A stretch of 64,000 nucleotides of DNA. Source: Arenicola marina. Lineage: Eukaryota > Annelida > Polychaeta > Arenicolidae. The notes beneath the pieces were generated by a model. That model worked only from the letters and a program-made list of their open reading frames with translations. It was not told where the DNA came from and did no database searches. Each line of letters begins with the position of its first letter. Positions within the stretch are counted from its first letter, which is position 1. Below are positions 1 through 14,200 of this stretch, piece after piece. The DNA is taken from contig OZ025253.1 in the NCBI GenBank assembly GCA_964019135.1, positions 4,655,059-4,719,058 of the forward strand, given 5' to 3'. Position numbers and translations under genes: made by a program.

Positions 1-9
1 ATATTTTCC

Positions 10-107
10 GGGCGGCCATTTTGCAACGACGAATTGCTTTTTGGGCGGACATAATGCAACGATATTTGCCTGGCGGACATTTTGCAACGGGCGGACATTT
101 TGCAACG
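10..107. repeat. Short degenerate tandem repeat at the window edge
   Basis: Four copies of a motif close to GGCGGACATTTTGCAACG occur at about 10-28, 43-61, 71-89 and 90-107. The last two abut and the first two are spaced by unrelated bases. The array may continue beyond the left edge of the window. Confidence 0.7.
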
Positions 108-109
108 TA

Positions 110-2600
110 ACACATGTTGTTGGCAGCTCATTGTGATGTCGCCAGCGAAGATAATGTTCGCTTCTACTCCTGTTGTTGTTCGGGAATATATTGAATATAG
201 CAAAATAGTACCATGCTTCGGTGTTTCGTTTAGACACCGGATAGCGAGAAAATAGTTTAGAAAATTACTTAAACCTGTTTAATGCCGCTGAGCGTGTGCA
301 AGTGCAAAGGACAATGTGTAAATGTTATATGTTATTACGGGGTAATTTGTTGGTGTAGGCTATCTTTGAACAACTAGCTGAGCGCGAAGCACAAGCCATA
401 ACTCACTTTCGCTGCGAAAACGAAAGCGGACTTGGCCTAATGTTCATATTATTCATAGATTATATTATTCGGGATCGTGAGGTGCTCTTGTTAATCTCCT
501 TTGAAAATTAGAAATGTCACGCATTCAAATATATTACATTACTGATGCAAGGTAAGAAATTAATATCCTTTTAATTATTCAAAGCCGAAGTTTAGCTTTG
601 TATTCAGTGACACTGAGTTGGCGAGTTAATGCGATTAACCGTAGATCTAGATAATATTAAAGATTTTATCTGCACATCATAAAACGTAATACGCATTGCA
701 CTTTAGTGAATGTTCAGGCTTAACTGCATGTATATGCAATTGTATAATTAGGAAATCCAAACCATCACAAAATGCCTAAATTGCATTACACGAAGGCAAA
801 TATTTTACTCGCCAGACCAGCCTATGTAGATGGGGAGGACAATTGTCTCTACATGCCATGAAATATGTTCTAGTGATGCCATTCATCAATTTTGTTTGTA
901 GATGACTAACCGTGTTATATAATTGATATATATGTCAGACGGGCGATATTGTTTAATCTAACCATTACTTGTGTCTCCGAATGGCTGGTAAGTGTCATAA
1001 TGTGAAGAAATTATCATGGTAACAGAGTAGACAGTCCGATGTTCTGAGATATATCATACTAAACTTGTTTTCAAGTTGTCAAGTGAATGTGATATTTAAC
1101 GTCCTTGTCTATAGTTTACCATTAAGATAACACCATCAGTTAGATATCTGATATGTAACCGGATTACAAAGCCATTATTCATCATGTTTAAGGAGCAGAT
1201 GATCAACTTTAATAGTTTCCGACAACTGTATTATTGGTAAAACCAAAAGAAACTTGATCTGTTCAATTAAAAAATGCGTTTTAATATGAAATGTCACATA
1301 ATTTTAGAAGTACACATATATCTTAATATTATGCGTGTATAGCTTATTTTATGCGTGTATATATCTCATAATAGGTGTAAAGCGTGTTATTGTGCGCGTA
1401 CATTTGGGTTTTGGGATGTCATGCACGTATATCTTATTAGTAAGAGTGTATATATTATGAATATTATATCGCCATAGGTGAAACCTGCATGGCATGGTCA
1501 GTTTTATCAAATCTCAGACCAAAGGGATTAAACCTTATGAACTACTATTAGATGTCATTTCATGACACAAATAAAGATAATGATAATATTAATCACAAAG
1601 GAAGATGGTGACGGAACATTGCGGGTCTTGTATATTAGCACTAGGAATACGCACCCGGAAAGGTACCGAGGCACACCAGTTTGCATGTGTCAAACAAAGC
1701 CAACCGTAGCATATCGTAGATGAGAGTCCCGTGGAGTTGCTAGCCCTGTATTTGTTGTTTATCATCCTGATGCTATATCTGTCTAATTCTATTTCACATA
1801 TATCATGCGGATTGTATATAAGGCATCTGATATTTAATTAATATCAAATCAATGTACATGTGCATAGGCAACGCCTTGTTTTGCAAAATATCAATATTTC
1901 TACATTACATTAATCGCATCATATCTGGTGTCATCTCATGGCCGCCTGTTGCAGCCGATTGTGCTTTAGGCATAATATTTATTATTACAATATTTACTTT
2001 TGTAGTTCACAGCCCAATTCGGCAATAAGCTGTGATATTCAACACATTGTGTAGAGTGGTGGTCAATGTCTGTTTTATTCCATTTAAATGAGAACGTTTA
2101 AAGGAGTCTTACTGGTGAGTGAATGACGTCAAATCTTGACTAATAACACATTTTGTAAGTGTTGTATGTATAGTGTTATTTCGTCACATTACCAGAATAT
2201 TTCTCAGAATTTAGTCCATAAGCAAAGTGGTGTATATACTAAACAGGTACTCTATTGCATACGTTAGCAGCGGTATATCTCAGAGGTTGCTAATACAACA
2301 TGACTATCACAATGTGTCCCGTGTATACTTATGCAGAATCTCACTACTTGCGCATTGGTGTCAAGATCCGATATCAAGTAACAACACAAAAATAAACAAA
2401 TTATGCATTTCGCATTAAGCGTGTTTTGGCGAATCAGCTCACGGCAGGTCAAGCAAAATTAAGAAACCACAAGACAAAAACACATTCTAATTTAAATGTC
2501 TTTATTCACATAGAGAAGCTTGGAGCTAACACAAAGCGATCTGTGCGGTATTTTCTACACACTAACCATAAACGAAGGATACAAGACTCCGTACCAGTTT
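110..2600. other. AT-rich stretch with no recognisable feature
   Basis: The stretch is AT-rich with only very short reading frames, no repeat unit that I could see and no RNA-gene signature. It lies about 13.5 kb downstream of the zinc-finger gene's stop codon. Confidence 0.6.
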
Positions 2601-2629
2601 TTAGAAAACCTAGCTGGGTGGGTGGGCAA

Positions 2630-4834
2630 CCGTGGTGTTGGGATTCTCTGTCTCCCTCGTTTTCCCTCCCTCCCTCTCTCTGTCTTTCTCTCCTTTGCCA
2701 CGACATCCGTATTTTGAATACGTTTCGAGCGGCGTAAGCACACGGCAATATAAATGCAAATCAGACTGCGGCGCATGCGTCGAAACGCCTCGCAGTTTGT
2801 ACACTTCATTATCAGAAACATGTTAACACACCAGGGCATTTTTTTAACCATGAAGCCCCGTAAAAAACATGGGTATGGGAGTTAAGACAGAAGACATACA
2901 ATACCCGCGAGAGACCTGTATATATGTGTCAGGGTGAGTCTCCCGCGGGGTCCACGCGGTTACCGTGCTCAGTGGGGGTGACACCGGGCCTCCACCACGT
3001 GGCAGCCCCACCGGCCCTATACATTACTTAAATGAACACAACATCTCAACCATTATTTGCTGTACATACAGAAATGAATTCGTAATGAGATAAAATAAAG
3101 TTATTTCCTATATAAATACATTGGTCTCTATCAGAACGCGCTAACCTTTTAGGCCATACGAACTGGGCACTCGGCTCTACGTGATATCAAGGTATGGGGT
3201 GGAGAAGATCGGGGATGGGGGATTAACGGCAACAATGGTTTCAAGTCCTACACAGCTAACAGAACCTGATCTATGTAGCCCAACGCTACAGTAGTGATGC
3301 GGAAGGGTCAAAGCCAGCCAGCTACACGTTTGTAACAATGCAGTCGCCGGTTCAATGGGGCGGTTGTATACTGGTAACCATTACCAGTTAGGTGTGACGC
3401 CTGACCCTGTGGCTAACTACACCCAATGAATGGCCACTGGCCAGTATCATAACTCAGATAGGTCTTCAGTCACGTCCAGCTTCAAGCAATGACGGATTGG
3501 GGACGCTTAACATTGCATGTCAGTGTCGGAGGGAATGTTCAAATCCTAGGCAATATTTCAGCAAAAACTAAGATGATGACGCGGTATTAGTTCGATGAAT
3601 ATGTACATGGTAAACATTAGGTGCGTGTTTGTGGTTTAGTATGGTCTAATCAAGAAGCATATATTGAAGGGACATAGTAATTAGTTAATAATAATACATT
3701 TCTGGATTGCTATACCCACGCTCTCAGAGCGCGCCACAACGCGCCTACTCGGGAGGCAGTGGTACACGTGCAAAACGAGAGACGCTCGACCTTGACCTTG
3801 TGCGTCATGGCGGCAGGGGGAAAGAAGTGCAAGCGCCCTCGAACGAGATGCGCCCGACAGTGGTAGTGAAGGGTGGCGGGGGAAGGGGTGGGGGATACGA
3901 TGTTGTCAACCTCCGCTGGATTCATAGGCCTAGTCGCTTGGTGTTGCCTCATGCACGAAAAAAAAAAAAAAAGTGACTTAGTTTTATTCCTTTGCCACAA
4001 CCTCCACCGCTCTTTCCTTTCCTCCCCTTATGAATACAGCTACGTCGGGGTATATAGACAACCGCCGGGTAGTCAGGGCGGGAGGGGGGAGGGGGGATGG
4101 GGGCATGAACTATGCCAAGTCTGTCTGGTTCCTTGTCTGACGGACTAGCTGGCTGGTTGGCTGGTCGACCTCCCCCACCGCGTGGTTCGGTTGGGAAGTC
4201 CGTACACGAGAGGACCGATAGCCCGGGCCGTTACGTAACAGCCCTGGCCCTCTATGTGGCCGACGATCGATCAAGCGATCAATGCACCAGGCCAGGGTAA
4301 AAAACACGGGAACAAAGTAAAACCATCAGAAACACCGGAGGCATGGGAAAAGATCTCAGGGCACAAGCAAAGGGTCTTCTGAATACACTATTGATTAGAG
4401 GATTGAAAGAGCGATCGCGGGGGAGGGGAAAAGAGTGGAGTGTAGGGGGGGGGGCGAGGTGACGCGACGTCGGTCACGGCGAAAGTGTCACGTGGTCGGA
4501 TGGGGAGTTGGGGGTGGACAGGGGTTGCCTGACGGTGACCCAGAGGTGGTGCGGTTGGAGGCCACAGGAAGAAGACAGAGGGAACGGAGGACAGATCTTA
4601 GACGAGTATTCTGGCTACGTGAGAAATGGAACCAGGCGTCAATTCATCGTTCCGTCGTGGCTCCCAAGCACCTCATGTGATGACACTATGGCCCACTCCC
4701 TGTTTTACACACAGCCTGCCACCATAGCTGGACATCACCACTGTCCACCCACTCCACGGCCCGCCCCGAGGTCGGCTCACCCCTCCCGTGTTTGTCTCTC
4801 CGATTCATCAAAGAGTACATTACTTTGACACTAC
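2630..4834. other. Mixed-composition stretch, no gene seen
   Basis: Contains pyrimidine-rich and C-rich simple sequence at 2640-2700, an A-run at 3958-3972 and G-rich simple sequence at 4078-4105 and 4425-4460. Open frames here are short and low-complexity. No conserved domain was recognised. Confidence 0.5.
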
Positions 4835-4976
4835 GGTTGGTTGTAGGGCACCCCACCCAGACGGGGCTGCCAAGGTGAAGTTGATGCCGTCCAACACATC
4901 AATGAAATGCCTCCACCTCGCAAGTAAACTTGTGACCCGAAGGCGACAAGTCTTCTCCGACTGAGCCACCACCACC
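4835..4976 (-). mobile_element. Diverged tRNA-derived SINE copy, minus strand
   Basis: Read on the minus strand, the element starts with GGTGGCTCAGTCGGAGAAG, which resembles a tRNA A box, and ends in ACAACCAACC at 4844-4835. The same ACAACCAACC tail ends the elements at 33688-33948 and 36695-36806, so the three look like one 3'-end family. The internal B box is poorly preserved. It is a fossil copy. Confidence 0.5.
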
Positions 4977-4999
4977 CCCGGCACCTCTCATACTCCACC

Positions 5000-7900
5000 C
5001 GGTCCTATCCCGCCACAGCCAAAAAGTAGGCTGTATATAATATATATAAGCCGGGCCGGCAGCTCAGGGACAAGCAACAAAGCCGTCCAGGCCCTGCAAA
5101 TGGAGATGTTCAACCGGGTATTGGGAACCGAAGGACCACTTCCGGGTTCTGGAGTGGGCAGGCAAGCAACACAGCCACGTGCTGGTGTACACTTCCAAAT
5201 TTACATACGAGCTTTCAGAATGTATAGCTGCGAAATATATGCAAGTTATGTCTAAATAAAGGGAGGACTGACTACCCGTCAGGTGAAATTTACAGGGAGT
5301 GGTGACGCATGGAAGTAGATTCGGAGGCAATAGCGTAAGCCAGGAGCTACTCGACCATCCAGCCAACCCGAGAGGTCACTCCAGTTACTGATCATGAAGA
5401 GGGGGAGGGGGTGGTGCAGCAGCCCGTCTCCGAGATGTCCATGCGGCATCCGTTCGTTAAAAACCTGGCGGCCAGCGCGCGAAGGCAACGGCTGTGGAGA
5501 CGGCCCCTTAGTCTGCAAGACTCCCGCGCCACGCTCAGCGGTAGACGGGGAATTGCATTGCGTAACCCGGGCGAGCCCGCCAGAAACCACAACCAGCCGT
5601 CTGGTTCGCCAAGACATCTAGCCTACTTTATAATTATAACCGAGGCAAGGCAACCTTGTGCTGTTCTACGACCTCGTCTGACCCCGCCAGGCTCTTCTCC
5701 CCACCCCCCCCCCCCCACCCACCTCATCCAACCCCCGCCTACACTCACTCACCCCCAAGCCCCCCACACGTCTATCCCAATCAGGTCACCATCCACCATC
5801 TTGAGACAGCCACATCGTGGAAATGGACGGACGGGATGGGGGTGTGGAGGGGTGTTACCAGACTGCAAGGGGTGGCGGGGCGGGGACGGGCAATGGGCGT
5901 TTGACGCCGAGCTGAAGGCCACAACTTAAAGAGCATAACTGCAAATAGTTGATCGCTCGCAAATGCGTATACGACAAGGACAGACTTTTCCCAAGATCTA
6001 TATAATCTTTATTCACGAGCACATCCTGATGAATCTACACACATCAACCAGAGCTGCCGTGCCGTGTCCAAGGAGACGACCCCCGGATGGAAAACGCACA
6101 GGCCTAGAGAGTCCGAAAATTTGAGACTTGGAGGGCATGAAAACTGAACAGGAAAACATTAGGTTTCTCCACTTGCACGTTCGATATATTGATAGAAATA
6201 GCAAACCCGTATAATATAGCTTAACATAGCCTACTCAAAACCATGGCTTTGACCTATTACCCTGTTTACGTGTCGAGTGAGCCCGGATGGAACTCAAGGC
6301 ATTTTCTTTCAGATCCCTGGGAACGACAAAAGAAGCTGCATTGAAATCAGAAAGTTCGAGACACAATCATACAGTAGAGGAAGATTAAGGAAATGGGGGA
6401 CAGGGGTTGGTGGTGAAATTATAACCCGCGTCTAACTGTGTATCTAACATATAGAGGGACCTTCCAATATGGCGACCGCCAGAAGAAGAGAGGATGTTGT
6501 AGCCTCCGTCGTCGTAAATAGGGACTGCGAATTGGACGCACTGGCTGCCGGGAAGGACAGGACTTGGGTAGCAGATGCACAGCACAAGACGCAGACTGCA
6601 TCGTGTTCTACAAAGAAGCCCTGGACGAGTGGACGGAGACGAGAAATGAGCTACCCCACCATATCAGGGCCAAAGTAATGGTCTTGCCGATGCCAGAAGG
6701 GAGACTACAAAAACTAGAGCTGTCACCAGAAAACCATTATATGTCACTGCCTGAAGGTCTTAACCTGCTATGTTTATAGCATTTGAATCCTTATAAGGTA
6801 TCTGCCTGAAGGTCTACACCTGCTACCTTGGAAGCATTTGAATCCATATAAGGTCGATTGTTTTGTCCTTTCCTGTCTAGGCCATGTGTAATCATTAACT
6901 TCTGATCTGGGGTGTTAAGTATGTATCGATACCTTTAGGGTGACGGGCGGGCTTTGGCCATCCAATATTCAAATTTCACGTGAAACTGGTACATTGCTTT
7001 AGAAAAACAAGGGGGATATGAATATTGCGGGACAGAATAACTATCTCATCGTACAAACTCCTGCATTTTTGCGGACCGAGGTGTAATAGGCCCCTTTTTT
7101 TTGCCTGGTGATGACACTCCGTTGTCCAATTGTGTTATTATTTTGTATAAATATCCTTCTAACAACAGTAAAGAATATCAATGCATATCCGTGTTTAACC
7201 TTTGAGCGTTGCGACACTTTCTTACCCAAGCAGTGAATTTCCTTCTTTTCAACTTTTGCATGGCATATCCCTGTGTTTTGATACCAGCCGTATATATATA
7301 TATATATTATCAATAATAAGATAAATACCGTATACCAACTTGACCAGTCAGAAAGGGCGTTTTCCCTATACCACCTAATTTGCATAATGGGTTTGTACAT
7401 GCACTGGTGTCAGTAAGGCTTCTGTTTATGTTACTTATACAACAAGGCAACTGTAAATAGTGTCAACCGGCTACACGTAGACAACTCTCGTAACGCTATG
7501 GCCAGCACGGGGACAGACATGACGTGGGCAGTTTGGAAAATAATTGCTGAAAAACGTTGGCTATATAATGACCCCAGGCAGCATGTGGCCCCCTTACCCT
7601 AGCGACGACACGTGGCTCCCCCAGCCCAGCGGCCTAGCGGCAGCTTCCTTCCTTTCTACAAACGGGAACCAGCGACAGCCTTGATAGCCGACATGGTTCC
7701 CCAGTCGGCCACCATGTGGCGCTCCTTTAAGTCAGTGGACAAACAAACCACACAATGATTGTTTACAATACTCAAAGAGAGGGCACGCGATGGCTAAGAC
7801 GTTATTGCATCAAATGTCTGGAGGAGGGGGGGGGAGTAGAATGTACAACAGCTAACATTTGTGCTAACATTTAATTATAATAATAATAATAATATCAACT

Positions 7901-8690
7901 GGCTGCCTTGTGTGGCCCAAGCTTATAGCTAATGTACATCACTGGAAAGCTATACCGATAGATAGGATAACTGCAAAGCCATGTATATACAAGTTTTAAA
8001 AGCTAGGCTTCTCTCGATATTAAAATCCTACAACCCTCTTGTGTGGGCGCCAAAACATGGCAATTCACCATATACAACTGCTTGCTTCTTTGCATGGTTT
8101 TCCAAATATTATTTAACACAGTATAATTATAATACCTTGCCATATCAACAGTCTAGAGTGTAGAGATGAAAATGGCGTGCAATTTACACTGTCATGATTT
8201 AACAGTAGTTATGCTATAGAATTCTATCAGCCCTTTATCTTACACGCTAGCATATGTTAGTTACATACATGTATTGGCCTATATGTTTCAACGTATAAAT
8301 AACTCTTGGTAACATTTCATGCTATCAATACCTCGTCCGCGCCAGTATACGGTTAAACCTATGCTATGAAGAAGAGTATACATACCGACAAAAAATAATC
8401 GTCTTGGTTTCGAACCAACGAAGCATAACGCGATGCTATGTCTCACCCTATATATAGAGCATTACTGCCAAGAGCCACGGGGTAGGAGGATGTGTGGGGG
8501 AAGGGCTAAGTACGATGTGGGCACATGATACTGTTCAACAGGAATGATGATAAACACACGAAGCTACATTGTAAACCCTGTTTGCTGTCTTGATGAGTAG
8601 ACTTACTAACGCGTGTTATAATTGCAACATATACCCTTGGTGTCCACAGTGGAGAGTCGAGGAGGGCTTGCGACATGGTGACACCTCCGC
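5000..8690. other. Stretch without a supportable gene
   Basis: Apart from the 55-bp duplication and a (TA)n tract near 7291-7307, this holds scattered short frames. One, starting ATGGCGACC at 6469, sits on a YY1-like motif and reads 69 codons. The overlapping +1 frame from 6564 (CTAQDADCIVFYKEALDEW) looks protein-like but matches no family I recognise. Neither has convincing splice signals, so no gene is called. Confidence 0.45.
6747..6855. repeat. Two-copy 55-bp tandem duplication
   Basis: CTGCCTGAAGGTCT followed by a conserved AGCATTTGAATCC and ATAAGGT recurs with a period of 55 bp, at 6747 and 6802. The copies differ by several substitutions, so the duplication is not very recent. Confidence 0.75.
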
Positions 8691-8693
8691 ATT

Positions 8694-8812
8694 GTAACAC
8701 GTGTTGTAACGTATGTTGGAACACATTGCAACACGTGTTATAACAAGTGTTAGAACACATGTTGTAACACATGTTGTAAAACATGTTGTAACATGTTTTA
8801 ACACATTGAAAT
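8694..8812. repeat. Palindromic AACACATGTTGT-type tandem array
   Basis: About eight degenerate copies of a 12-15-bp unit such as GTAACACATGTTGTAACA occur in tandem. Each unit is nearly self-complementary around CACATG/CACGTG, so the stretch can fold into successive hairpins. Confidence 0.75.
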
Positions 8813-11800
8813 GTTGCACACAGATGCCGTAACACACAGTACCAAGTCAGCCAATCAGAAGGAGCTTAGCCCCAGTCAGCACCTACACCACACTGTTTGT
8901 TTCAATATAATTCACTATTCATGACGTCAGGAAAACAACTGATATGATTAATTCGTTAGAAGTTTACCAGATTAATTATATACGGAATTCACCGAGAAAA
9001 AGAAAAAAGAGCGGATTCATTTTGATACAGTTCACATATATTTGAACTGATACCAGTCTGATTACCAGTATATTATGTACCTATGCGCATACCACCTTGA
9101 AGTGTTGTACCTTTTCTGTTACCAAACCTGCTTCGACAAAGCCTCACGGAGCTATTTCTAAAGTGTATCAGAAGCTTAACGGCAAAGTACATGCACCTGA
9201 TAACTGCAATGCCCATCTCTTGAGAAGGTTATAAAACGGTACTCTACGCTAGCACTACAATGTCTTTAACAACAGCCTTTTCTCCACAACACAACTGAAG
9301 TCAATTTCAAAGACAGAAAAAAAGAAACATTTTTTTTTTCAAAGGCATTCAATGCATATATATTATCAACCGAATCACCAAGACGATAATTCAACAACAT
9401 TTCAAGACTCCCAGGTGCTAAAGTACGGATCAACGCTAAATATACCGCAGTCGACACGAGTAGGACACAAAAGACAAAATATATAATTATATGAAGTCTA
9501 CATTCTGAGAAAAGGAAATTCACATCACGTAGGTACGTAAACTGCTGATGCAACTGCAAACGCGTGATAAAAAAGTAAAAGTCATACACCGAAGTTCAAA
9601 TTATTACTGTATGCCCCAGTATTATATATTTTGTGCGATTGATCTAGATATTTCTCTTTGAAAAAAACCCTCAGAGACAACTTTGCACCTGCTACAAGTT
9701 TACGCCAATGACAACCTGAATTTCCACATCTTCGAAACATACATACGCCACGCAGGGTAGGGTCAAATTCAATTAATTACTACACAACGGGAAGAAAACA
9801 CGGAATATCAAAATTAATGCCGCAAAGGGTATGATGTATCATCATGCTCTAAGACTACTAATATGCCCGACGTAGCTGGTCTCGCTGTTTCTATCAATCA
9901 CAGTCATCTATAAAAATAAATACGACGTCATTGTCTCTATTTCTCAATCAGCTATTGATTTCGGAGGCGGAAAATGGCGGATGTTGAGGCAAATGTCAAT
10001 CAAGACAAGCGTGCACACCCGAATAGCTGAGCGGGGAAGGGTGTGTGGGGAGGGGAGGGGAGGGTACTTGGGTCCGGTGTTTGACACCGCAAGACCACGA
10101 AGCTTCAAATGACAAAGGAAATTCTAGTACATATATATATATAATATATATATATATGCACATGTTATGTTATGCATATTCGCATTGGGGAAAGCAGCGG
10201 AAGCAGCGAATGCTACTGGTAGACGTGATGGCGAAACCACGAGACCAATGGTGAATTCTACACGTTGAGTGTCAAGCGTTGTTGAGTACACCACCTTGGG
10301 TGGGGATACTGCAACCAGACTGCCGCGTGGCACCCATGGCATCGACCAATGACATCGGTTCCGAGAGAGGACAGAGGCACTTCAGGCTTTGACAGTGGCG
10401 CGTGACTGCGTCGGGTTTAATCGGCCGCCGATTCCACATCAATTTACGCCGATACGTCTTCATAATGTGGCAATAATATTGCTCGTGCTACACCGGAAGT
10501 TCGGCGATCTGAGTAGTGAAGGCATTTAAACAGGATTGGATCCTTAACGTTCGAACTGTTGATATATATATCAGATACCTTCACAAGGTGTAATATGGGG
10601 AGTATCTCCACTGTATAATAAATACACAACGTTGAACTGTTGTTTTGAGTTGCGCCAACCCTATTGGGTTTGTATCGAATGCGCCGAATCAAGTGTTATT
10701 GTTTTCACTGACATCCGGTTCCGGTGTGGGCCATGGGTCCTCATATCGCCCAAAGTCACTATTTACATATAGTGCGATGGTCTCCGGAGTATGAATACAG
10801 GGGATATTGGGTGGGCGGGTTGACCAGACCGGAAGTGGCCAGGATTATTGTAGCCTCACGCGGATACACGTGGCTTCTATTACAACAATATCAAAACAGT
10901 ACCTTAGCGGTAGGGTAGAGAGGTGGGGGGAGGTCATTTGAACCTTATGGTGAGAGCAACAAGTCGGTGTCGTTATTGGAATAAGCGGCGTAACTATGCA
11001 AGGAGGGTAGACACCATACACAGTGAGCGTGGTGAATACAGAAGGGCGCATTGCGGCCGGACCGACCGGTAGGGGTGGATGTCGCACGGTGGGGAGGGAG
11101 CCGTGGGGTGCATGGGGGTGTGCGGGGGTTGACTAGCAGCCGCCCGGGCGACAAAGATGCGTCACAAAGGCACTGGCCCCGATAGTTCATACAGGTGTCA
11201 GTCAGAGGGCGAGGACCTAGCGGGCAGCGGGGACGCCACCCCCTCCGATCAGAGTAGAGTCGAGGACTCGAGGAGTCAGGCGAGCGGTAGACGACGCACA
11301 CCACTCCTGCTGTCTCGACACACCGCCACCGCTCAAACACCCCTTCGCCCACCGGTAGCACGAGGAGAGTGGTGGGGGTCGGGGGTCACGGGTCGGGGGC
11401 GAGAGTTACGCCACCGTCCCACTTGGACTCTACCCCAACCCCCTACCCCGCACCATACAGACACACGTCCCCTCCACCACCCTGCAGGGCTAGCGCACCC
11501 CCAACCACCGCGGTCTCCTCACCCAGGTCACCCGGGCGGGTGGGCCCCCGCGCCACAACGAACGAACTTCCTAACAACGCTTTCAGGTTGTTCGACGAAC
11601 TCTGAGGGGGCCGATCTGACCGAACGTACCGAGACATAGAGAAACCCGACGAGACTTTGTCGTACAGGGCTCTGGAAAACAACCCCAGTCTCCTAACACA
11701 ATGTTTCAAATGCACTTCTTACTATATATATACTACCACACACCCAAAATATCATTAACAATTAGCAATAAAGGGTAATTAAGAAAACGCCAGACCAACA

Positions 11801-13300
11801 TGTCACCCTGACAGCGCAACCGTCCTTGACAATACTCTGTTAAGGCCAACCAAGAGCCTGTATGCTGCCATGTTTAAGGGCCAGAAGACCCGGTCACACA
11901 CATAAAAGATCCCTTGACAATATCCATCAGGGCAGATCTGCGTCAGTGGCTACTTACAGACTATACATCAGAATAAAATCACAATATAGGAGACGAAACT
12001 TAACGTCAGAAGACGTTCACCGGGTTAGCTTCATCCTGCACGGAATTAAGACAGACGCACTCAACCAATCACAACATCTAAACCCAAATACCGTCTGACA
12101 ACTCCAGCTTTCAATTAAAACAGCGTCGCCATGAATATCACCCTTAACTCGCAGACTTGGTCTGATGCCGTACCTAAGCAAAATGCTAGATTGCTATTAT
12201 CGTGTTTCGCCTTTTAAGGTAAGCACTAAAAAGAGTAAAAGCTTTTGTGCTGCCAAGCAATAATATATATATGTGCACAGATAAGCCGATCGTTATGACC
12301 AAACAGAAACACCTGCAGTGAAACTGCCATCAAAATATCCATTTGTATATTGCATACATTGTTACACAATGTATTTGTTGCATTAGGAATAAGATAATGT
12401 ATTCTATACAATGTGATAATACAAAAATAACGATAGTTGCATGTAAACGCCAAACCTGGGTTAGAGAAGCGTGTTGCATTACAATGGCTGTGCCGTGCAC
12501 AGTACCATTATGGTTGTTATTACGCATGTTGTAACCATGGGGCGGGAATTAACTGTTGAGCAATGGGGTAAAATTCGATCTCGAGTTTTGAACTCTTCAC
12601 AGGAGAAGCACTGATAATAGCTCCTCGCGGTCGTCAAAGTTGTTTGCACAGTAATTGGACTTTGTCCCCAGTGGCTTCGCGACACGAAGGATCGAGATTA
12701 TGAACAACTCCCATTCTTAACAACAGCGATCGCTCAGCTTGTGTCACAGCCTCAGCCTTTAGTGGTGGGCCGAGGGATGGCAAGGGGGTGGGGGTAGGGC
12801 ATAGGGCGGTGGGGGTAGGACGCAGGGTGGTGAACCGAGGATGACCAGGGTGTGGGGGTTAAGGCATACGGCGGCCCCCAATAGAACTAGTCCCCTTCGT
12901 CTAAACTGTTTTAAAGTCAAATTCCATTTCAGCCCGGGCTGGGAAAAAAAGGGGGAGGCTCCCAGAACAAAAGATCTTGACATAACGCAACAATTCAAAC
13001 CCCATGAAGCAAAATTTAATAGTGTTATTAATCACTTCCCTTCAATCCTGTGCTCTTCCCAAAGTGGCACGTATGCGATGCCCCGATTCTGACGCTCTTT
13101 TTGTGAAAGGAACTGGCTTTTTTTCTGGTGGCGAACAGAAAAGGCCCAAACGTGGACAAAAAGCTCAGAAGGTCACTCCCCCTATCAAGGACAAGACCTT
13201 TGACAAACATTACGTAAAAAAAACGGTTTCTGACCGATGGGTGGCCTTCACTCGACAGATGGCGCTGCGGACATCTCAAGTGTCAGCAGACGGCTGGACG
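8813..13300. other. Mostly unremarkable AT-rich stretch
   Basis: No gene is supportable. A (TA)n tract lies at 10131-10157. A short frame ATGGCGGATGTTGAGG at 9974 (MADVEANVNQDKRAHPNS, then stop) sits on a YY1-like AAAATGGCGG motif. G- and C-rich simple sequence lies at about 10030-10070, 11060-11130 and 12775-12840. Confidence 0.45.
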
Positions 13301-14200
13301 GGCACCCAAGCGGAAGTCGCGCACATCTCCGCCCACCGCGGGGCGGTGGGGGGGGGGTACAGTAGGGTGGGGATAAGGTGGGGGTAGGGTTGGGACTGGG
13401 GGCGGGGGTGCTTGGATGCAATAGGTGCTTTAGAACAAGGTTTGTATATAAATTTTCCGAATGTTTTGCCCCCCTTACACTGCGAGCGAGACGCAAGACC
13501 CCCGGGGCGCTCGCTAGATGGCGTTGTTTTAGCGTCCGTATATTGGCCGCCACGCTGGGCGTCTACTGGTGGGGGTAGAGAGTTGGAGGGGGGCAGGCAG
13601 ACTCATCCTTCCTCGGCGGGGGTGAGTCTCTTATAACTAAAACCGCCACACCACCAGTCTGCGAAACAGCCGTCGTGGCCAGGAGAGGATGAAGGTAGAT
13701 ATTGGCGGCACTGACCTCTAACCCGCCGCTAAAGACAGACAGATGTCAGGCACCCGGGTGAGGGAGACAGGCAGGGAGTTGTGTGTGGCGGCGGCGGCGG
13801 AAGGTAGTCGGACGAGCCACTGGAGTACAGGGCGGCGAGCGACTTCTGGGCCGCTGTTGCAGCCAGCCACCCTGCCTGCCTCCCATACAGCCAGCCCGCC
13901 AGCAAGCCAGTCAGCTAGTCAGGCAACAACCTCCACATCCCTCCGCCACCGAGGCGGACTTAACAACCACTTTCTCAGTCCCCCCACTCCGCTCCCCCTC
14001 TTCACACTCCTCCCCCGGCCAGATTTGCCACGACTACTCCCATTTCCCCCCTGCTGGTCGCCGTCTTGCAGCATAAACTTGACTTCCAGACTTCGCTCCA
14101 CTCGACCCAAAAAAACACCGTGAGTGCACACAGCGCAAAAAAAAGCTCGCACATGCTCCGTGCCGGCCTCCTCCCCCCCCCCCTCCTCACGGAGATGACG
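13300..14200. promoter_or_regulatory. CpG-rich, low-complexity stretch
   Basis: GC- and CpG-rich sequence (for example the GCGGCGGCGG run near 13788-13798) is mixed with poly-C and poly-G tracts and AGCCAGCC-type short repeats (13860-13920). It could be an island promoter or merely GC-rich simple sequence. No exon adjoining it was identified. Confidence 0.25.
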
